64,000 nucleotides of DNA from Alishewanella tabrizica (GCF_014652375.1 NZ_BMYR01000009.1:124001-188000); one strand, 5' to 3'. Counted from the first letter of the stretch, positions 46,846-57,176 are shown. Notes: generated by a model not told the origin, from the letters alone. Program-made: numbers and translations.

Positions 46846-46873
46846 AAAAAAACCGACCATCAGGCCGGTTTTT
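46846..46873 (-). terminator. Terminator of the cytochrome c4 gene
   Basis: On the minus strand AAACCGGCC-tgat-GGTCGGTTT followed by a T-run. It begins about 20 bases after the cytochrome stop codon and separates that gene from the CsrC-like unit. Confidence 0.85.
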
Positions 46874-46892
46874 AGTTCTTAACATGCAGGGC

Positions 46893-47519
46893 TTAGTGTA
46901 AGCCACCCAAGTATTGAGACAGAATACGAATATCCTCATCTGTTAATTTTTTAGCAACATCACGCATCATGCCATTCATATCATTAGCGCGGGTACCTGC
47001 ACGAAACTCTTCTAAGGTCGTTTTCACATAATCCGCATTTTGGAAACCAATGCGTGGAAAACCTGCCAAGCTGGTGCCAGCACCACGTGGGCCATGACAC
47101 GCGATGCAAGATGGAATACCGCGTTCGGCATCACCGCCACGATACAGTTTTTGTCCTACTTCAATCACGTCTTCTGGCGTGGTCCCTGCAGTAATGCGTT
47201 GAGACGAGAAATAGGCAGCAAGGTCTTTCATATCTTGATCAGATAATGCGGCAACCATTCCGTACATAATTGCGTTCGCACGACCTTCTTTACCGCCAGT
47301 GGTCATGCCTAATTTATAATCTGTTAACTGTTTATAAAGATACTGAGCATGTTGGCCAGCCAGCTTTGGATAAATAGCTAAAGGGCTATTGCCATCTGGA
47401 CCATGACATGCAGCACAAGTAGCTGATTTTGCTTTGCCTGCTTCGGCGTCACCATCAAAAGCGTTTGCTGTACCGACTAAACCGAATAACAGCGTCAGAG
47501 GTAAAATGAGTTTTTTCAT
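46893..47519 (-). CDS. Cytochrome c4 (dihaem)
   Basis: A 208-residue periplasmic dihaem cytochrome. Signal peptide MKKLILPLTLLFGLVGTANA, then two homologous haem domains: CAACHG near residue 35 with a distal Met (NAIMYGMVAAL), and CIACHG near 138 with NDMNGMMRDVAK. Cytochrome c4 passes electrons to terminal oxidases, particularly cbb3-type, consistent with ccoG elsewhere in the window. It is divergent from engB, an arrangement common in this group of gammaproteobacteria. Confidence 0.93.
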   Translation of the reverse strand: MKKLILPLTLLFGLVGTANAFDGDAEAGKAKSATCAACHGPDGNSPLAIYPKLAGQHAQYLYKQLTDYKLGMTTGGKEGRANAIMYGMVAALSDQDMKDLAAYFSSQRITAGTTPEDVIEVGQKLYRGGDAERGIPSCIACHGPRGAGTSLAGFPRIGFQNADYVKTTLEEFRAGTRANDMNGMMRDVAKKLTDEDIRILSQYLGGLH

Positions 47520-47711
47520 GTTTGATCCGTCTCAGTCCGCATTCAAAAGCCAGCGTTGTGGCCACAATGAATTATATTAAAGTATTTTTTGTCTATTTTA
47601 CACGAAACTGCCTAAAGTAAAATCCCATCCTTTAGTCAAAAACGTGGCAAATGCTTCTTCCGATCCTCGTGATCCGCTACAATAACACCAAATCAACTGC
47701 CGGAGCAGGCT

Positions 47712-48332
47712 GTGTCTTATACAAAATTTAATTATCAACAAGTAACTTTTTTAACCAGTGCCCCTGATATTAAGGCGTTACCCGCCGATATTGGCATTGA
47801 GGTAGCTTTTGCCGGACGGTCTAATGCCGGTAAGTCTAGTGCATTAAATACCCTGACGCGGCAAAATAGTTTAGCCCGTATCAGTAAAACGCCTGGCCGT
47901 ACCCAACTTATTAATACTTTTACGTTGGCCGAGAATAAAAGATTAATTGATTTACCCGGTTATGGTTTCGCCAAAGTGCCCCTTGCTGTAAAAGAAAAAT
48001 GGCAAAAGTCATTATCGGAATATTTAGAAAAGCGACAAAGTTTACAAGGTCTAGTGGTGTTGATGGATATTCGTCATCCGTTAAAAGATTTAGATCAGCA
48101 GCTGATTTTTTGGGCGGTACAAAGCAAGCTATCAGTACTTATATTGCTTACTAAAGCCGATAAACTGGGCGCTGGCGCTCGTAATAAAGTGGTATTAGAG
48201 GTTCGTGAAGCGGCATTAGCCTTTATGGGAGATGTTCGTGTACAAGCCTTTAGCTCGTTAAGTAAGTTTGGTCTAGCAGAGTTTGAAACCGTATTGGATC
48301 AGTGGTTTAGTGATACGCAGTACAGCGGTTAA
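47712..48332 (+). CDS. engB: Ribosome biogenesis GTPase EngB (YihA/YsxC)
   Basis: A 206-residue GTPase involved in 50S assembly. G motifs in order: [12 protein letters not shown] (G1), TPGRTQ (G2), DLPGYGFAK (G3), LTKADKLG (G4) and a G5-like AFSSLSKFG. The start is GTG at 47712, with GGAG seven bases upstream, and gives the conserved N-terminus (FLTSAPD). It converges with small RNA genes and polA, as in E. coli. No U-tract terminator follows it on the plus strand. Confidence 0.95.
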   Translation: MSYTKFNYQQVTFLTSAPDIKALPADIGIEVAFAGRSNAGKSSALNTLTRQNSLARISKTPGRTQLINTFTLAENKRLIDLPGYGFAKVPLAVKEKWQKSLSEYLEKRQSLQGLVVLMDIRHPLKDLDQQLIFWAVQSKLSVLILLTKADKLGAGARNKVVLEVREAALAFMGDVRVQAFSSLSKFGLAEFETVLDQWFSDTQYSG

Positions 48333-48346
48333 TAGTTTACAGGAGT

Positions 48347-48434
48347 AAAAAAAAACCGACCCTTAGTGGGTCGGTCATAGCAATCGGGGAGAAGCTATAT
48401 AAATCAAATCAACAGGGTGTCTTATTGCTAAGAC
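48347..48434 (-). ncRNA. Unidentified small RNA downstream of spf (candidate)
   Basis: On the minus strand, six bases after a good promoter, about 88 nt fold into three hairpins. The first is GTCTTA-gcaa-TAAGAC at the 5' end. The second has stem ATAGC/GCTAT around the 12-base loop ttctccccgatt. The third is ACCGACCC-actaa-GGGTCGGT, followed by nine T. The C-rich loop could pair with Shine-Dalgarno sequences. No coding frame is plausible. It is separate from Spot 42, which has its own terminator about 115 bases upstream. I do not recognise the RNA; a small RNA next to spf has been reported in Aliivibrio, and relation to it is untested. Confidence 0.68.
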
Positions 48435-48440
48435 ATGAAG

Positions 48441-48469
48441 ATTATAGCAACAACCTTAGCTGGTTTGAA
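48441..48469 (-). promoter_or_regulatory. Promoter of the small RNA downstream of spf
   Basis: On the minus strand TTCAAA, 17 bases, then TATAAT preceded by TGC. The -10 is perfect consensus and the spacing is optimal; the -35 matches at four of six positions. Confidence 0.65.
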
Positions 48470-48547
48470 GTAATTACTCTAAAATATGTAGAAAAAATTT
48501 CATTTTGCTTTTTATTGTTCGTTTTATCTACACATCAAGGCGAAAAC

Positions 48548-48663
48548 AAAAAAAACGCCCCGCTGCAAGCAGCGGGGCGGCTAAATAAAGCCTACTTTCT
48601 GATAACTAGCTGCTATAAAGCGCGCTAATTTGAAAGATAGAATATCTTACCTCTGTACCCTAC
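48548..48663 (-). ncRNA. spf: Spot 42 RNA
   Basis: On the minus strand the RNA begins GTAGGGTACAGAGGTAAGA and continues TATTCTATCTTTCA, nearly identical to the 5' half of E. coli Spot 42, including the unstructured target-pairing region. The 3' end is a strong terminator (GCCCCGCTG-ctt-GCAGCGGGGC and eight T). The middle differs from E. coli. Spot 42 is an Hfq-dependent regulator of catabolite-repressed genes and is repressed by cAMP-CRP in E. coli. It lies between polA and engB in the E. coli order and orientation. Confidence 0.95.
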
Positions 48664-48670
48664 AGCTCAG

Positions 48671-48698
48671 ATTTTAGCTATTTTCTGAGCATTTGCAA
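48671..48698 (-). promoter_or_regulatory. Promoter of spf
   Basis: On the minus strand TTGCAA, 16 bases, then TAAAAT, with seven bases to the Spot 42 start. I see no clear CRP site overlapping it. Confidence 0.6.
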
Positions 48699-48777
48699 GT
48701 TCTTTATGTAATAAAACTACAAAAAACCACTAAAAGCCGCTTAAATATAAATTATGTAATTTAATTACGTTTTTTAC

Positions 48778-51552
48778 TTAGTGCGCTTCATCCCAATTTG
48801 CGCCAGAGCCGGCTTCTGCGAGTAACGGTACATGCAATTGCGCTGCGCTGGCCATAATATCTTGTAATGTTTTGCTGACAGATGCCACATCCGCGGTCGT
48901 CACTTCAAACACCAATTCATCGTGAACTTGCATAATCATGGTCACATTATCGTTAGCCTGTTGCTCGATCCAATCTTGTACTTTAATCATCGCTAATTTA
49001 ATGATGTCCGCTGCAGTTCCTTGCATCGGCGCATTAATTGCCGCGCGTTCAGCCGCTTTTTGTCGTGCCATATTTCGAGTATTAATATCCGGAAGGTACA
49101 AACGTCGGCCAAAAATCGTCTCAACATAACCTGTGTCATGTGCTTGCTTACGGGTACGTTCCATATAATCGAGTACGCCGGGAAAGCGTTCAAAATAACG
49201 ATCAACGTATTGCTGTGCTTCGTGTCGGGCGATACCCAGTTGTTTGGCAAGACCAAATGCTGACATACCATAAATTAAACCAAAATTTACCGCTTTTGCA
49301 CGACGGCGTTGCTCGCTACTTACCTCATCGACGGCAACACCAAACACCTCTGCTGCGGTCGCTTTATGCACATCAAGTCCTTTGGCAAACGCATCTACAA
49401 GGGCTTTATCTGCAGAGAGATGGGCCATGATACGGAGTTCAATTTGCGAGTAATCGATTGCGACAATCTGCTTGCCCGGTGGCGCAATAAAGGCTTGACG
49501 GATCCGGCGACCTTCTTCTGTACGGATCGGAATATTTTGTAAATTGGGTTCGGTAGAACTGAGTCTGCCCGTTGCGGCCACAGCTTGATGGTATGAGGTG
49601 TGGACACGACCTGTGACAGGGTTAACCATTTTAGGTAATTTGTCGGTGTAGGTTGATCGTAATTTACTTAAGCCACGGTGTTCAGTGATCAGTTTAGGAA
49701 AGTCATATTCCAGTGCTAATTCAGCTAAGACGTCTTCTGCGGTTGAGGGAGTACCACTGGGCGTTTTTTTCAGTACAGGCAATTTCATCTGCTCAAATAA
49801 AATTTCTTGCAGCTGTTTTGGGGATGCCAGATTGAAGGTTTTACCTGCTACGGCATAGGCTTGCTGTTCTAATTCTTGTATACGTTGGCTAAGTTGCTCA
49901 CTCTGTTTCGCCAATAAGGTGCTGTCAATTAACACGCCGTGGCGCTCTATCGTGGATAATATTCTGATGAGCGGCAGCTCAATATCGGTAAATACCTTGC
50001 CCAAATCTCCTTGCTCTGAAAGCTGAGGCCATAAGGTTTGGTGCAAACGTAACGTGACGTCGGCATCTTCAGCGGCATATTCAGCCGCTTTTTCAAGTTC
50101 AACTTGATTAAACGTGAGCTGTTTTGCACCCTTTCCAGCCAGATCTTCAAAACTGATCGTGCTATGGCCTAAATATTTTAATGCCAAGCTATCCATATCA
50201 TGGCGGCCGGCCGTGGAGTTTAGAACGTATGATTCCAGCATTGTATCAAAGCGTACGCCTTGCAGCTGGATATCATAACGGGCTAATACGCTTTGATCGT
50301 ATTTCATATTTTGCCCAACTTTAGCCTTGTCTGGGTTTTCTAGCCAAGGTTTTAGTTGGGTCAGAACCAAGGTGCGATCTAATTGCACAGGGGCACCTAG
50401 ATAATCATGTGCTACTGGAAGATACCACGCTTTGCCCGCAGCCGTAGCGAAAGACAGGCCAACCAATTCAGCTTGCATATAATCTACACTGGTTGTTTCG
50501 GTATCAAAGGCAGTTAATTCCGCGCCATCTAAGTGTGCTATCAGGGCGTGAAAATCGCTTTCAGTCAAAATGGTCTGATATTGGCTGCGATCAATAATTT
50601 GACGCACTGCTGCAGTCGCTTCTGCGTTTACGGTTGGCGTTATCGAGATGGCTGCTTGTTGTTGAGGTTCTGCATTCAATACATCAGCTAACCAGCGTTT
50701 AAATTCACATTCGCGATAAAGTTCAGCCAGTTGTTGTTTATCAACGGGTTTGATTTGTAAGTCGGCCAATTGATATGGCAGAGCCACATCACATTTGATG
50801 GTGGCTAATTGATAAGAAAGCGTTAGTTGTGCCTCATGCTCTATTAACTTTGCTGACATTGTTTTTGCGCCGCGAAAATTGAGGGTCCCAACTTTATCTA
50901 ACTGTTGATAGATTTCTTTAATCGAGCCAAGACCTTGTAGCAGGGCAGCTGCCGTTTTTTCACCTACCCCGGGTAACCCAGGGATGTTATCGACTTTATC
51001 GCCCATTAACGCGAGGTAATCGATGATTAAATCAGGCCCAACGCCAAATTTTTCTTGCACGGCATCAGGATCCAGCAGGGTATTGGTCATGGTATTAATC
51101 AGGGTCACATGCTGATCAACCAATTGTGCCATGTCCTTATCGCCCGTTGAAATGAGTGTATGGCGACCCGCCGCGCTGGCTTGCCTAGCTAAGGTGCCTA
51201 TCACGTCGTCGGCTTCTACGCCACTGATACACAGTAAGGGCAAACCGAGAGCTTGTACAATTTTATGTAATGGCTCAATTTGATTACGCAGATCATCGGG
51301 CATGGGCGGGCGGTTTGCTTTGTAGTCACTATACATTTCATTGCGAAACGTTGGTCCTTTGGCATCAAATACCACCGCCATTTGTGTGGGATTATATTGC
51401 TTTAATAAACTTTTCAGCATATTGACTACGCCATAGATCGCGCCGGTTGCTTCACCCTTCGAATTGGTTAAGTGTGGCGGTGAATGATAAGCACGAAACA
51501 AATATGACGATCCGTCAACCAAAATTAACGGGTTAGTTGGAATATAGACCAT
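48778..51552 (-). CDS. polA: DNA polymerase I
   Basis: A 924-residue polymerase matching E. coli PolA (928). The start is the ATG at 51552 ([17 protein letters not shown]) with AGGGA upstream; the longer open frame is not conserved. The N-terminal 5' nuclease has [20 protein letters not shown] and [12 protein letters not shown] (to about 320). The 3'-5' exonuclease keeps its metal residues (FDTETTS, and YAAEDADVT). The polymerase has [29 protein letters not shown] and [10 protein letters not shown]. All three activities look intact. spf lies directly downstream. Confidence 0.97.
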   Translation of the reverse strand: MVYIPTNPLILVDGSSYLFRAYHSPPHLTNSKGEATGAIYGVVNMLKSLLKQYNPTQMAVVFDAKGPTFRNEMYSDYKANRPPMPDDLRNQIEPLHKIVQALGLPLLCISGVEADDVIGTLARQASAAGRHTLISTGDKDMAQLVDQHVTLINTMTNTLLDPDAVQEKFGVGPDLIIDYLALMGDKVDNIPGLPGVGEKTAAALLQGLGSIKEIYQQLDKVGTLNFRGAKTMSAKLIEHEAQLTLSYQLATIKCDVALPYQLADLQIKPVDKQQLAELYRECEFKRWLADVLNAEPQQQAAISITPTVNAEATAAVRQIIDRSQYQTILTESDFHALIAHLDGAELTAFDTETTSVDYMQAELVGLSFATAAGKAWYLPVAHDYLGAPVQLDRTLVLTQLKPWLENPDKAKVGQNMKYDQSVLARYDIQLQGVRFDTMLESYVLNSTAGRHDMDSLALKYLGHSTISFEDLAGKGAKQLTFNQVELEKAAEYAAEDADVTLRLHQTLWPQLSEQGDLGKVFTDIELPLIRILSTIERHGVLIDSTLLAKQSEQLSQRIQELEQQAYAVAGKTFNLASPKQLQEILFEQMKLPVLKKTPSGTPSTAEDVLAELALEYDFPKLITEHRGLSKLRSTYTDKLPKMVNPVTGRVHTSYHQAVAATGRLSSTEPNLQNIPIRTEEGRRIRQAFIAPPGKQIVAIDYSQIELRIMAHLSADKALVDAFAKGLDVHKATAAEVFGVAVDEVSSEQRRRAKAVNFGLIYGMSAFGLAKQLGIARHEAQQYVDRYFERFPGVLDYMERTRKQAHDTGYVETIFGRRLYLPDINTRNMARQKAAERAAINAPMQGTAADIIKLAMIKVQDWIEQQANDNVTMIMQVHDELVFEVTTADVASVSKTLQDIMASAAQLHVPLLAEAGSGANWDEAH

Positions 51553-52100
51553 GATGATTTTCCCTACGAGGCTTTGTCTACTAGCATGCCACAGGCCTTG
51601 GCAGACAGCTAGCTGAACAGGATAGTTTGCCGTTACCATAAAGTGGAGTAACCTGTGGATAACTTTGTGCAAAAGTAATAGATAAGCACCACTCAAGCTG
51701 CACTTGAATGTTGGGAGTGGGTTTTTAAGTGATTGTATTTAAACAGCTAAAGGGGGAGACTACGAATGCCCTTATTATTATTTTTCAGCATTGCGTAATG
51801 TGGAAAACGCTTTGCTTGCCGCCTAGATCCTGTGCAATTTTATACAGATCATTATCTAGCAGGTCGACTAGACTACCACAAGATAACGATAATCCTAGCG
51901 GAAAAATTAAAAAATTTTGCTTTAAAAAGCGTGGTTGTCTGCCAAATTTGGCATAAAGCAGAGATGGCAAGCGCTGGCAGCGATCTTTTTTAGTTACACG
52001 ATCTTTGCGGTAACAATAAGCAGCAGATCTTCCGTTTGCGCCAAGATGCAGGCTATAATACTTGTATTATTAGTATGGCTATCAGGATGGGATCGATAAT
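51553..52100. other. Intergenic region between divergent polA and cytochrome c5 genes
   Basis: About 550 bases with no supported gene. It holds the polA and cytochrome c5 promoters (TATAAT about 45 bases before the c5 start). A consensus DnaA box (TGTGGATAA, 51654-51662) is present. A plus-strand hairpin, CCACTC (51689-51694) with GAGTGG (51715-51720), is followed by GTTTTT and has no gene before it. Small frames on both strands (about 51729-51970) lack ribosome sites, and I could not support either as a gene. Confidence 0.45.
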
Positions 52101-52496
52101 ATGAAGAAATTGACACTCACAGTGGCACTGCTACTGACTACCATTAGCGTTAATGCCAACGCTGAGAAAGATGCTGAAGCTATTGCTAAACGCATTGCTC
52201 CTGTTGGTCAGGTGTATTTAGCGGGTGCTGCTCCTGTTGCTGCAGCGGCTGCCAGCGGTCCTCGTTCTGGTGAGCAAGTTTATCAGCAAGCCTGTTTTGC
52301 GTGTCATGGTACAGGTGCATTAGATGCCCCAAAACCACAATCGGCTGAGTGGAAACCTCGTCTTGAACAAGGTTTTGATTTATTACTGCAGCATTCTATT
52401 GATGGTATACGCAATATGCCAGCCCGTGGCACCTGCACCACGTGTTCTGATGATGAAATTGCCGCAGCTATTCGTTTCATGACTGATGGTGTTTAA
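52101..52496 (+). CDS. Cytochrome c5
   Basis: A 131-residue periplasmic monohaem cytochrome. Signal peptide MKKLTLTVALLLTTISVNANA; an Ala-rich linker; haem motif CFACHG near residue 72; axial Met in RNMPARG; and the extra cysteine pair CTTCSDDE that is typical of cytochrome c5. It likely shuttles electrons to oxidases together with cytochrome c4. It is transcribed alone, with a strong terminator after it. Confidence 0.92.
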   Translation: MKKLTLTVALLLTTISVNANAEKDAEAIAKRIAPVGQVYLAGAAPVAAAAASGPRSGEQVYQQACFACHGTGALDAPKPQSAEWKPRLEQGFDLLLQHSIDGIRNMPARGTCTTCSDDEIAAAIRFMTDGV

Positions 52497-52517
52497 AAAA
52501 TTGTTCTATGCTTGATG

Positions 52518-52543
52518 AAAACCGCGCTTGGCGCGGTTTTTTT
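52518..52543 (+). terminator. Terminator of the cytochrome c5 gene
   Basis: CCGCGC-ttg-GCGCGG stem with an A-run before and a run of T after, 22 bases beyond the stop codon. Confidence 0.88.
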
Positions 52544-52694
52544 ATGCCCGAAATGTCACTGACTGTTTAAGTGCGGACGTTGCTTAAACGTAATCATTTT
52601 TATATTAGCTCTTCCATGTGTTTAAACTTTATGCATAATAGCACTTTATAACTATTGCTCTGACCAGTTTTATTTTCGCAACGGAATCGCGGGA

Positions 52695-54557
52695 TTGAAT
52701 AATCAACTCACACTGCCACAACAGCTGAAGCAAGCGGGCAATAAAATAAGACGCTTGTTGTTACTGCTCAGTCGCTACAAAGAAGCCTATACCATCCAGG
52801 GGGCATTGTTACAGCTATCAGAACTGGCCAGTCATATTAGTGATATGGCTGATTTTTATCCTGCAATTCATAAAATGGTTTCAGAGCAATTACATGCTGA
52901 GAATTTTTATGTGGTGCTATACGACAGCGCTACCCAAGACTATCGATTGCAATATTTTTCCGATGAGAAAGATCAGCAATTGTTGTCTTCAGTTCCCTCA
53001 AGTGCTTTTTCACGTGGCCTTACCGGTTATGTCATTCGTTATCAGAAGCCATTATTGTGCGATGAACAGCAGTTCAAAGAACTGGTGCTAAGTGGTGAAA
53101 TAGAAGCGCAAGGCTCGCCTTCTGCGCATTGGATGGGCATTCCTCTTTGGCGAGCCGATAAGGTGATTGGTGTTATGGCCATTCAATCTTATGACAGCTT
53201 GTACCGCTATAATGACGCCGATCTAACGTTGTTTAGTAGTATTGGTGCCCACACGGTTATTGCGTTAGATCGCGTGAAAAGTCGTGAATTGTTAGAAAGC
53301 ACCGTAAAAGAACGTACGGTACAGTTATTACAAATTAATGATTCTTTACAAAAAGAAATAAAAGAACGGATCCATGGTGAGCAGCTGCAGGCGGCGTTGT
53401 ATAAAATCTCAGAATTAACCGCTAGCAGCCAAGATATGCAAACGTTTTATAAAGCCATCCATAAAGTCTTATGTGGCTTAATGGCAGCAGAGAATTGTTA
53501 TATCGCTTTATTAGATGCTGACCACACTAAATTAACCTTTCCATTTTATATCGATCAGTACAGCCCGGCTGCACGCGATCGGCCCATTAGCCGCGGCTTC
53601 ACCGAATACGTGATTCGATGTGCTGAAGCCAAACTCATCAATGCCGATCAAGCTAAACAGTTAGTGGATATAGGTGAGATTCGTCGTGGCATGAGTGGTA
53701 TGGAGCAGCATGATCGCCATTCTAGCAGTTGGCTTGGCGCACCATTGAAAATTGACCATAAGGTTATTGGTGTGATTGCCGTACAATCTTATGAATGCGA
53801 TTATTATTATTCTGAGCAAGAATTAACCATTTTACGTTTTGTGTCGCAGCATATTGCAGTGGCGATTCAGCGTAAGCTCGCAGCAGAAAAACAAAAGCAT
53901 CATCAAGAAGAACTCGAGCGTAAGGTGTTTGAAAGTACCCGTGAGCTTCGGCAGACGAATTTGTTTTTGCGTTTACAGGTAGAAGAGCGCAAAAAAGCGG
54001 AGCAAAAATTGTTTTACGATGCTAATCACGATGTACTTACCGGATTAGCAAACCGACAAATGTTTTTACAGCAGTTAAAACAACAATTTGCATTAAGTAA
54101 ACGCCAGCCACAAACGGGTATGGCGTTGCTGTTTTTAGATTTGGATCGTTTTAAACTCATTAATGATACCTTGGGTCATCATGTAGGTGACGCGTTTTTA
54201 GTTGAAAGCAGTAAAAGGTTACAGAGCGCTGTGCGGGAGCATGATCTCGCAGCGCGATTTGGTGGTGATGAGTTTGTGGTTATGCTACTGAATTTGCAGT
54301 TTGAGCAGGATGCTGAAGAAATTGCACAGCGCATCATAGAAAAATTTCGCCAACCCTATATGTTGGATGGGCATACGGTGCTTTCGGGAGTGAGTATTGG
54401 CATTGCACCTTATTTAGCCGACTATCATCATGCCGATGGCATGTTACGTGACGCCGATGCCGCAATGTATCATGCTAAAGCTTTAGGGCGTGGTCGCTAC
54501 GCGGTGTTCCAGCCAAGTATGCGAGATCAGATGTTAAAAGCACTGGGCGCGAGTTAG
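52695..54557 (+). CDS. GAF-GAF-GGDEF diguanylate cyclase
   Basis: A 620-residue cytoplasmic protein with no membrane helix. GAF1 is about residues 40-195 (LHAENFYVVLYDS, MGIPLWRADKVIGVMAIQS) and GAF2 about 235-400 (MAAENCYIALLDA, GAPLKIDHKVIGVIAVQS); the two are clearly related and suggest an internal duplication. A coiled coil (about 400-440) leads to the GGDEF domain (about 440-610), with active RFGGDEFVVML and the inhibitory site REHD. It should make cyclic di-GMP in response to a small ligand. The start is a TTG at 52695; no ATG lies nearby, so the exact start is uncertain. Confidence 0.9.
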   Translation: MNNQLTLPQQLKQAGNKIRRLLLLLSRYKEAYTIQGALLQLSELASHISDMADFYPAIHKMVSEQLHAENFYVVLYDSATQDYRLQYFSDEKDQQLLSSVPSSAFSRGLTGYVIRYQKPLLCDEQQFKELVLSGEIEAQGSPSAHWMGIPLWRADKVIGVMAIQSYDSLYRYNDADLTLFSSIGAHTVIALDRVKSRELLESTVKERTVQLLQINDSLQKEIKERIHGEQLQAALYKISELTASSQDMQTFYKAIHKVLCGLMAAENCYIALLDADHTKLTFPFYIDQYSPAARDRPISRGFTEYVIRCAEAKLINADQAKQLVDIGEIRRGMSGMEQHDRHSSSWLGAPLKIDHKVIGVIAVQSYECDYYYSEQELTILRFVSQHIAVAIQRKLAAEKQKHHQEELERKVFESTRELRQTNLFLRLQVEERKKAEQKLFYDANHDVLTGLANRQMFLQQLKQQFALSKRQPQTGMALLFLDLDRFKLINDTLGHHVGDAFLVESSKRLQSAVREHDLAARFGGDEFVVMLLNLQFEQDAEEIAQRIIEKFRQPYMLDGHTVLSGVSIGIAPYLADYHHADGMLRDADAAMYHAKALGRGRYAVFQPSMRDQMLKALGAS

Positions 54558-54575
54558 CGCCCATTCCTCGCTTGC

Positions 54576-56591
54576 TTAGCCTTTATTTAGCATTTGGCGT
54601 AATCGCGCAATGTTTGCTAATCCCGTTTGTTGGCGTTGTTCTTCGGTTTTTGGTTGATTGGGTTTTTGCCATTCCAAATCATCTTGTGGTAACTCGGTTA
54701 AAAAGCGGCTGGGTTCAGGGCGAATGATCTCACCGTACTGCCGTCGTTCTCTGGCATAGGTAAAGATCAATTCGCGTTGTGCGCGAGTAATACCAACGTA
54801 CGCTAAACGCCGTTCTTCTTCTACGTTATCCTCATCAATGCTACTCTGGTGAGGCAAGATGCCTTCTTCCATACCCACCATAAATACAAAGGGAAACTCT
54901 AGACCTTTCGAGGCATGTAACGTAAGTAGCTGCACTTGGTCAGCATTATCTTCCTGCTCTTGCCGCTCTAACATATCGCGCAAACACAGTTTACTGACTA
55001 CCTCGGCGAGTGGTAAGGCGGGTTCATCGTCTTTGCCTGCTAACATTTCGGTGATCCAACGATATAACTCATTTACGTTCTTCAGCGCCATTTCAGCGGC
55101 TTTAGGACTGGGGCTGGTTTCAAATAACCACGCCTCATAATGGCTTTGCCGAATGAGATCGCGGATGGCTTCAGCAGGCTCTGCGCGCGTTGCGTTGTCG
55201 GCTAATTGTGAAATCCATTGTGCAAATTGCTGAACAGCCTGAAATCCTCGAGCTGGCAAATGATTAGCCAATTCAGGATGGCAGCAAGCAGCAAATAAGC
55301 TAATGTGTAATTGGTTTGCCAGATTACCCACTTTTTCTAAGGTGGCGTGGCCAATTTCGCGCCGAGGGACATTAATAATCCGTAACAACGCATTATCGTC
55401 GTCTTGATTCACTAATAAACGTAAATAGGCCATCACATCTTTAATTTCGCTACGCGAAAAGAATGAGGTGCCGCCAGAAATTCGATAGGGTATGCGGTTT
55501 GTCATTAGCGACTTTTCAAATACCCGTGATTGATGATTACCCCGATATAAGATGGCATAATCGCGATAATGACTTCGGTTGGAAAAACGGTGCGAAATAA
55601 TTTCGGCGACGACTTTTTCTGCCTCGTCTTCTTCGTGTTTACAAGGCAGCACCTTCAGTGGCACACCATAACCATTCACACTAAAAAGCTTTTTTTCAAA
55701 CTCATGTGGATTGTTTGCAATTAAAATATTAGCTGCTTTTAGGATCCGCTCAGCAGAACGATAGTTTTGCTCCAGCTTAATAACATTCAGTTCGGGAAAA
55801 TCTTTTTTAAGTAATACTAAGTTTTGTGGTCTAGCTCCGCGCCAGGAATAAATCGATTGATCATCGTCGCCCACAACGGTAAAACGACGGCGCTCGCCAA
55901 CCAGCCATTTGACTAATTCATATTGGCTGGTATTGGTATCTTGATATTCATCAACCAGCAGATAACGAATTTTTTGCTGCCAGCGTTCCCGTGTTTCAAC
56001 GTTATGTTGAAATAACAACGTGGGTAGCATAATCAAATCGTCAAAATCAAAGGCATTACAGGCTTTCAGCATATTACTGTATTGCTGATAGTAATTAGCT
56101 AGGCTGATGCTATCGGCATCGTGTGCTTGCTGCAGTGCTAAAGCGGGTAGGGTTAAATCGTTTTTCCAATTGGAAATTTTACTTTGGAGTGCTTTTAGAA
56201 GATCTTTATCGCCGTTATAGTCGTTTTCAGTAAGTTGCTTTAGCAAGCCAAGACTGTCTTGATCATCGAATAAGCTAAAGTTAGCTTTATACCCTAATTG
56301 CCGATATTCTTTTTTTAAAATATCCAGCCCGAGTGTGTGAAACGTAGAAATCGTTAGACCACGTGTTGCCGTCTTAGGCAATTGTGCATTGATTCGTTCC
56401 CGCATTTCACGGGCGGCTTTATTGGTAAAGGTAACCGCGGCGATATGTCTGGCTGGCATTTCGCATTGCTGAATTAAGTAGGCGATTTTATTAATAATTA
56501 CCCGAGTTTTACCGCTACCGGCCCCAGCCAGAACTAAGCAGGGCCCGGAGATAAATTTTACTGCTGCATCTTGCTGTGGATTTAACTTCAT
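54576..56591 (-). CDS. rep: ATP-dependent DNA helicase Rep
   Basis: A 671-residue superfamily 1A 3'-5' helicase (E. coli Rep is 673), which removes proteins ahead of replication forks. Motifs: [10 protein letters not shown] (I), [10 protein letters not shown] (Ia), [14 protein letters not shown] (II), [15 protein letters not shown] (III), LEQNYRS (IV), [15 protein letters not shown] (V) and [12 protein letters not shown] (VI). The N-terminus [13 protein letters not shown] has the adenine-binding Q motif. It is divergent from ubiK. Confidence 0.96.
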   Translation of the reverse strand: MKLNPQQDAAVKFISGPCLVLAGAGSGKTRVIINKIAYLIQQCEMPARHIAAVTFTNKAAREMRERINAQLPKTATRGLTISTFHTLGLDILKKEYRQLGYKANFSLFDDQDSLGLLKQLTENDYNGDKDLLKALQSKISNWKNDLTLPALALQQAHDADSISLANYYQQYSNMLKACNAFDFDDLIMLPTLLFQHNVETRERWQQKIRYLLVDEYQDTNTSQYELVKWLVGERRRFTVVGDDDQSIYSWRGARPQNLVLLKKDFPELNVIKLEQNYRSAERILKAANILIANNPHEFEKKLFSVNGYGVPLKVLPCKHEEDEAEKVVAEIISHRFSNRSHYRDYAILYRGNHQSRVFEKSLMTNRIPYRISGGTSFFSRSEIKDVMAYLRLLVNQDDDNALLRIINVPRREIGHATLEKVGNLANQLHISLFAACCHPELANHLPARGFQAVQQFAQWISQLADNATRAEPAEAIRDLIRQSHYEAWLFETSPSPKAAEMALKNVNELYRWITEMLAGKDDEPALPLAEVVSKLCLRDMLERQEQEDNADQVQLLTLHASKGLEFPFVFMVGMEEGILPHQSSIDEDNVEEERRLAYVGITRAQRELIFTYARERRQYGEIIRPEPSRFLTELPQDDLEWQKPNQPKTEEQRQQTGLANIARLRQMLNKG

Positions 56592-56789
56592 TCAATTACC
56601 CTTGCACTAAGACTGGTATTGTAACGAAATTTAGCGCTAAATAGCATTCGCGAATCTCGATTTGGCGGTAGAATACATTTAATGGTTGAGTTTAAGGTGC
56701 ACACCGCCCACAATTTTTAACGGTTTAGCGTATTTCAATATTGAGTTATAGGCTAAGCGCAAGGCGCCAAGGTGATACAGGAGAGTAAG

Positions 56790-57095
56790 ATGATTGATCC
56801 GAAAAAAATAGAAGAACTTGCTAAACAAATTGGTCAAGTTATTCCACCACAAGTACGCCAGTTTGCTGATGATGTAGAAGCAAAGGTAAAACAAGTGCTA
56901 CAAGCCAAGTTAGCCGATTTAGATTTTGTTAGCCGTGAAGAGTTTGACGTGCAACGCCAAGTGTTGCTGCGTACGCGCGAAAAAGTGGAACTTATGGAAC
57001 AGCAATTGGCGGCACTTTTAGCCGAAAAAACACCCGCTGCCGCTAAGTTGCAACAGTTTGAGCATACTGATTTACCTACATCGGATCAAACGTAA
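56790..57095 (+). CDS. ubiK: Ubiquinone biosynthesis accessory factor UbiK (YqiC)
   Basis: A 101-residue, largely helical protein. The ATG at 56790 has AGGAGAG upstream and gives the conserved start ([19 protein letters not shown]). The C-terminal half is a coiled coil ([20 protein letters not shown]) typical of the BMFP family, forming trimers that bind membranes. In E. coli UbiK supports aerobic ubiquinone synthesis by the Ubi complex with UbiJ. It is followed by a bidirectional terminator. Confidence 0.92.
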   Translation: MIDPKKIEELAKQIGQVIPPQVRQFADDVEAKVKQVLQAKLADLDFVSREEFDVQRQVLLRTREKVELMEQQLAALLAEKTPAAAKLQQFEHTDLPTSDQT

Positions 57096-57126
57096 ACGAA
57101 ATCGTTTGGTATTTTGGGTTCGATGT

Positions 57127-57155
57127 AAAAAAGCCAGCTTTCTGCTGGCTTTTTT
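57127..57155. terminator. Bidirectional terminator between ubiK and the SPFH gene
   Basis: GCCAGC-tttct-GCTGGC with AAAAAA before and TTTTTT after, between convergent genes. Confidence 0.9.
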
Positions 57156-57176
57156 ACTTAAGCAACGTGTTCGCTA

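Noticed and set aside
48425-48628. Open frame of 67 codons on the plus strand between engB and polA
   Set aside because: It is antisense to Spot 42 and to the promoter of the other small RNA; composition and lack of a ribosome site mark it as non-coding.
51654-51662. DnaA box (TGTGGATAA) as evidence of a replication origin
   Set aside because: A single nine-base match is expected by chance about once in two windows of this size; there is no cluster, no AT-rich unwinding region with repeats and no dnaA/gidA neighbour.
51729-51970. Small open frames on both strands upstream of cytochrome c5
   Set aside because: The minus frame (start TTG at 51970) reads somewhat protein-like (FLKQNFLIFPLGLSL), but neither frame has a ribosome site or a family I recognise, so I left them out as genes.
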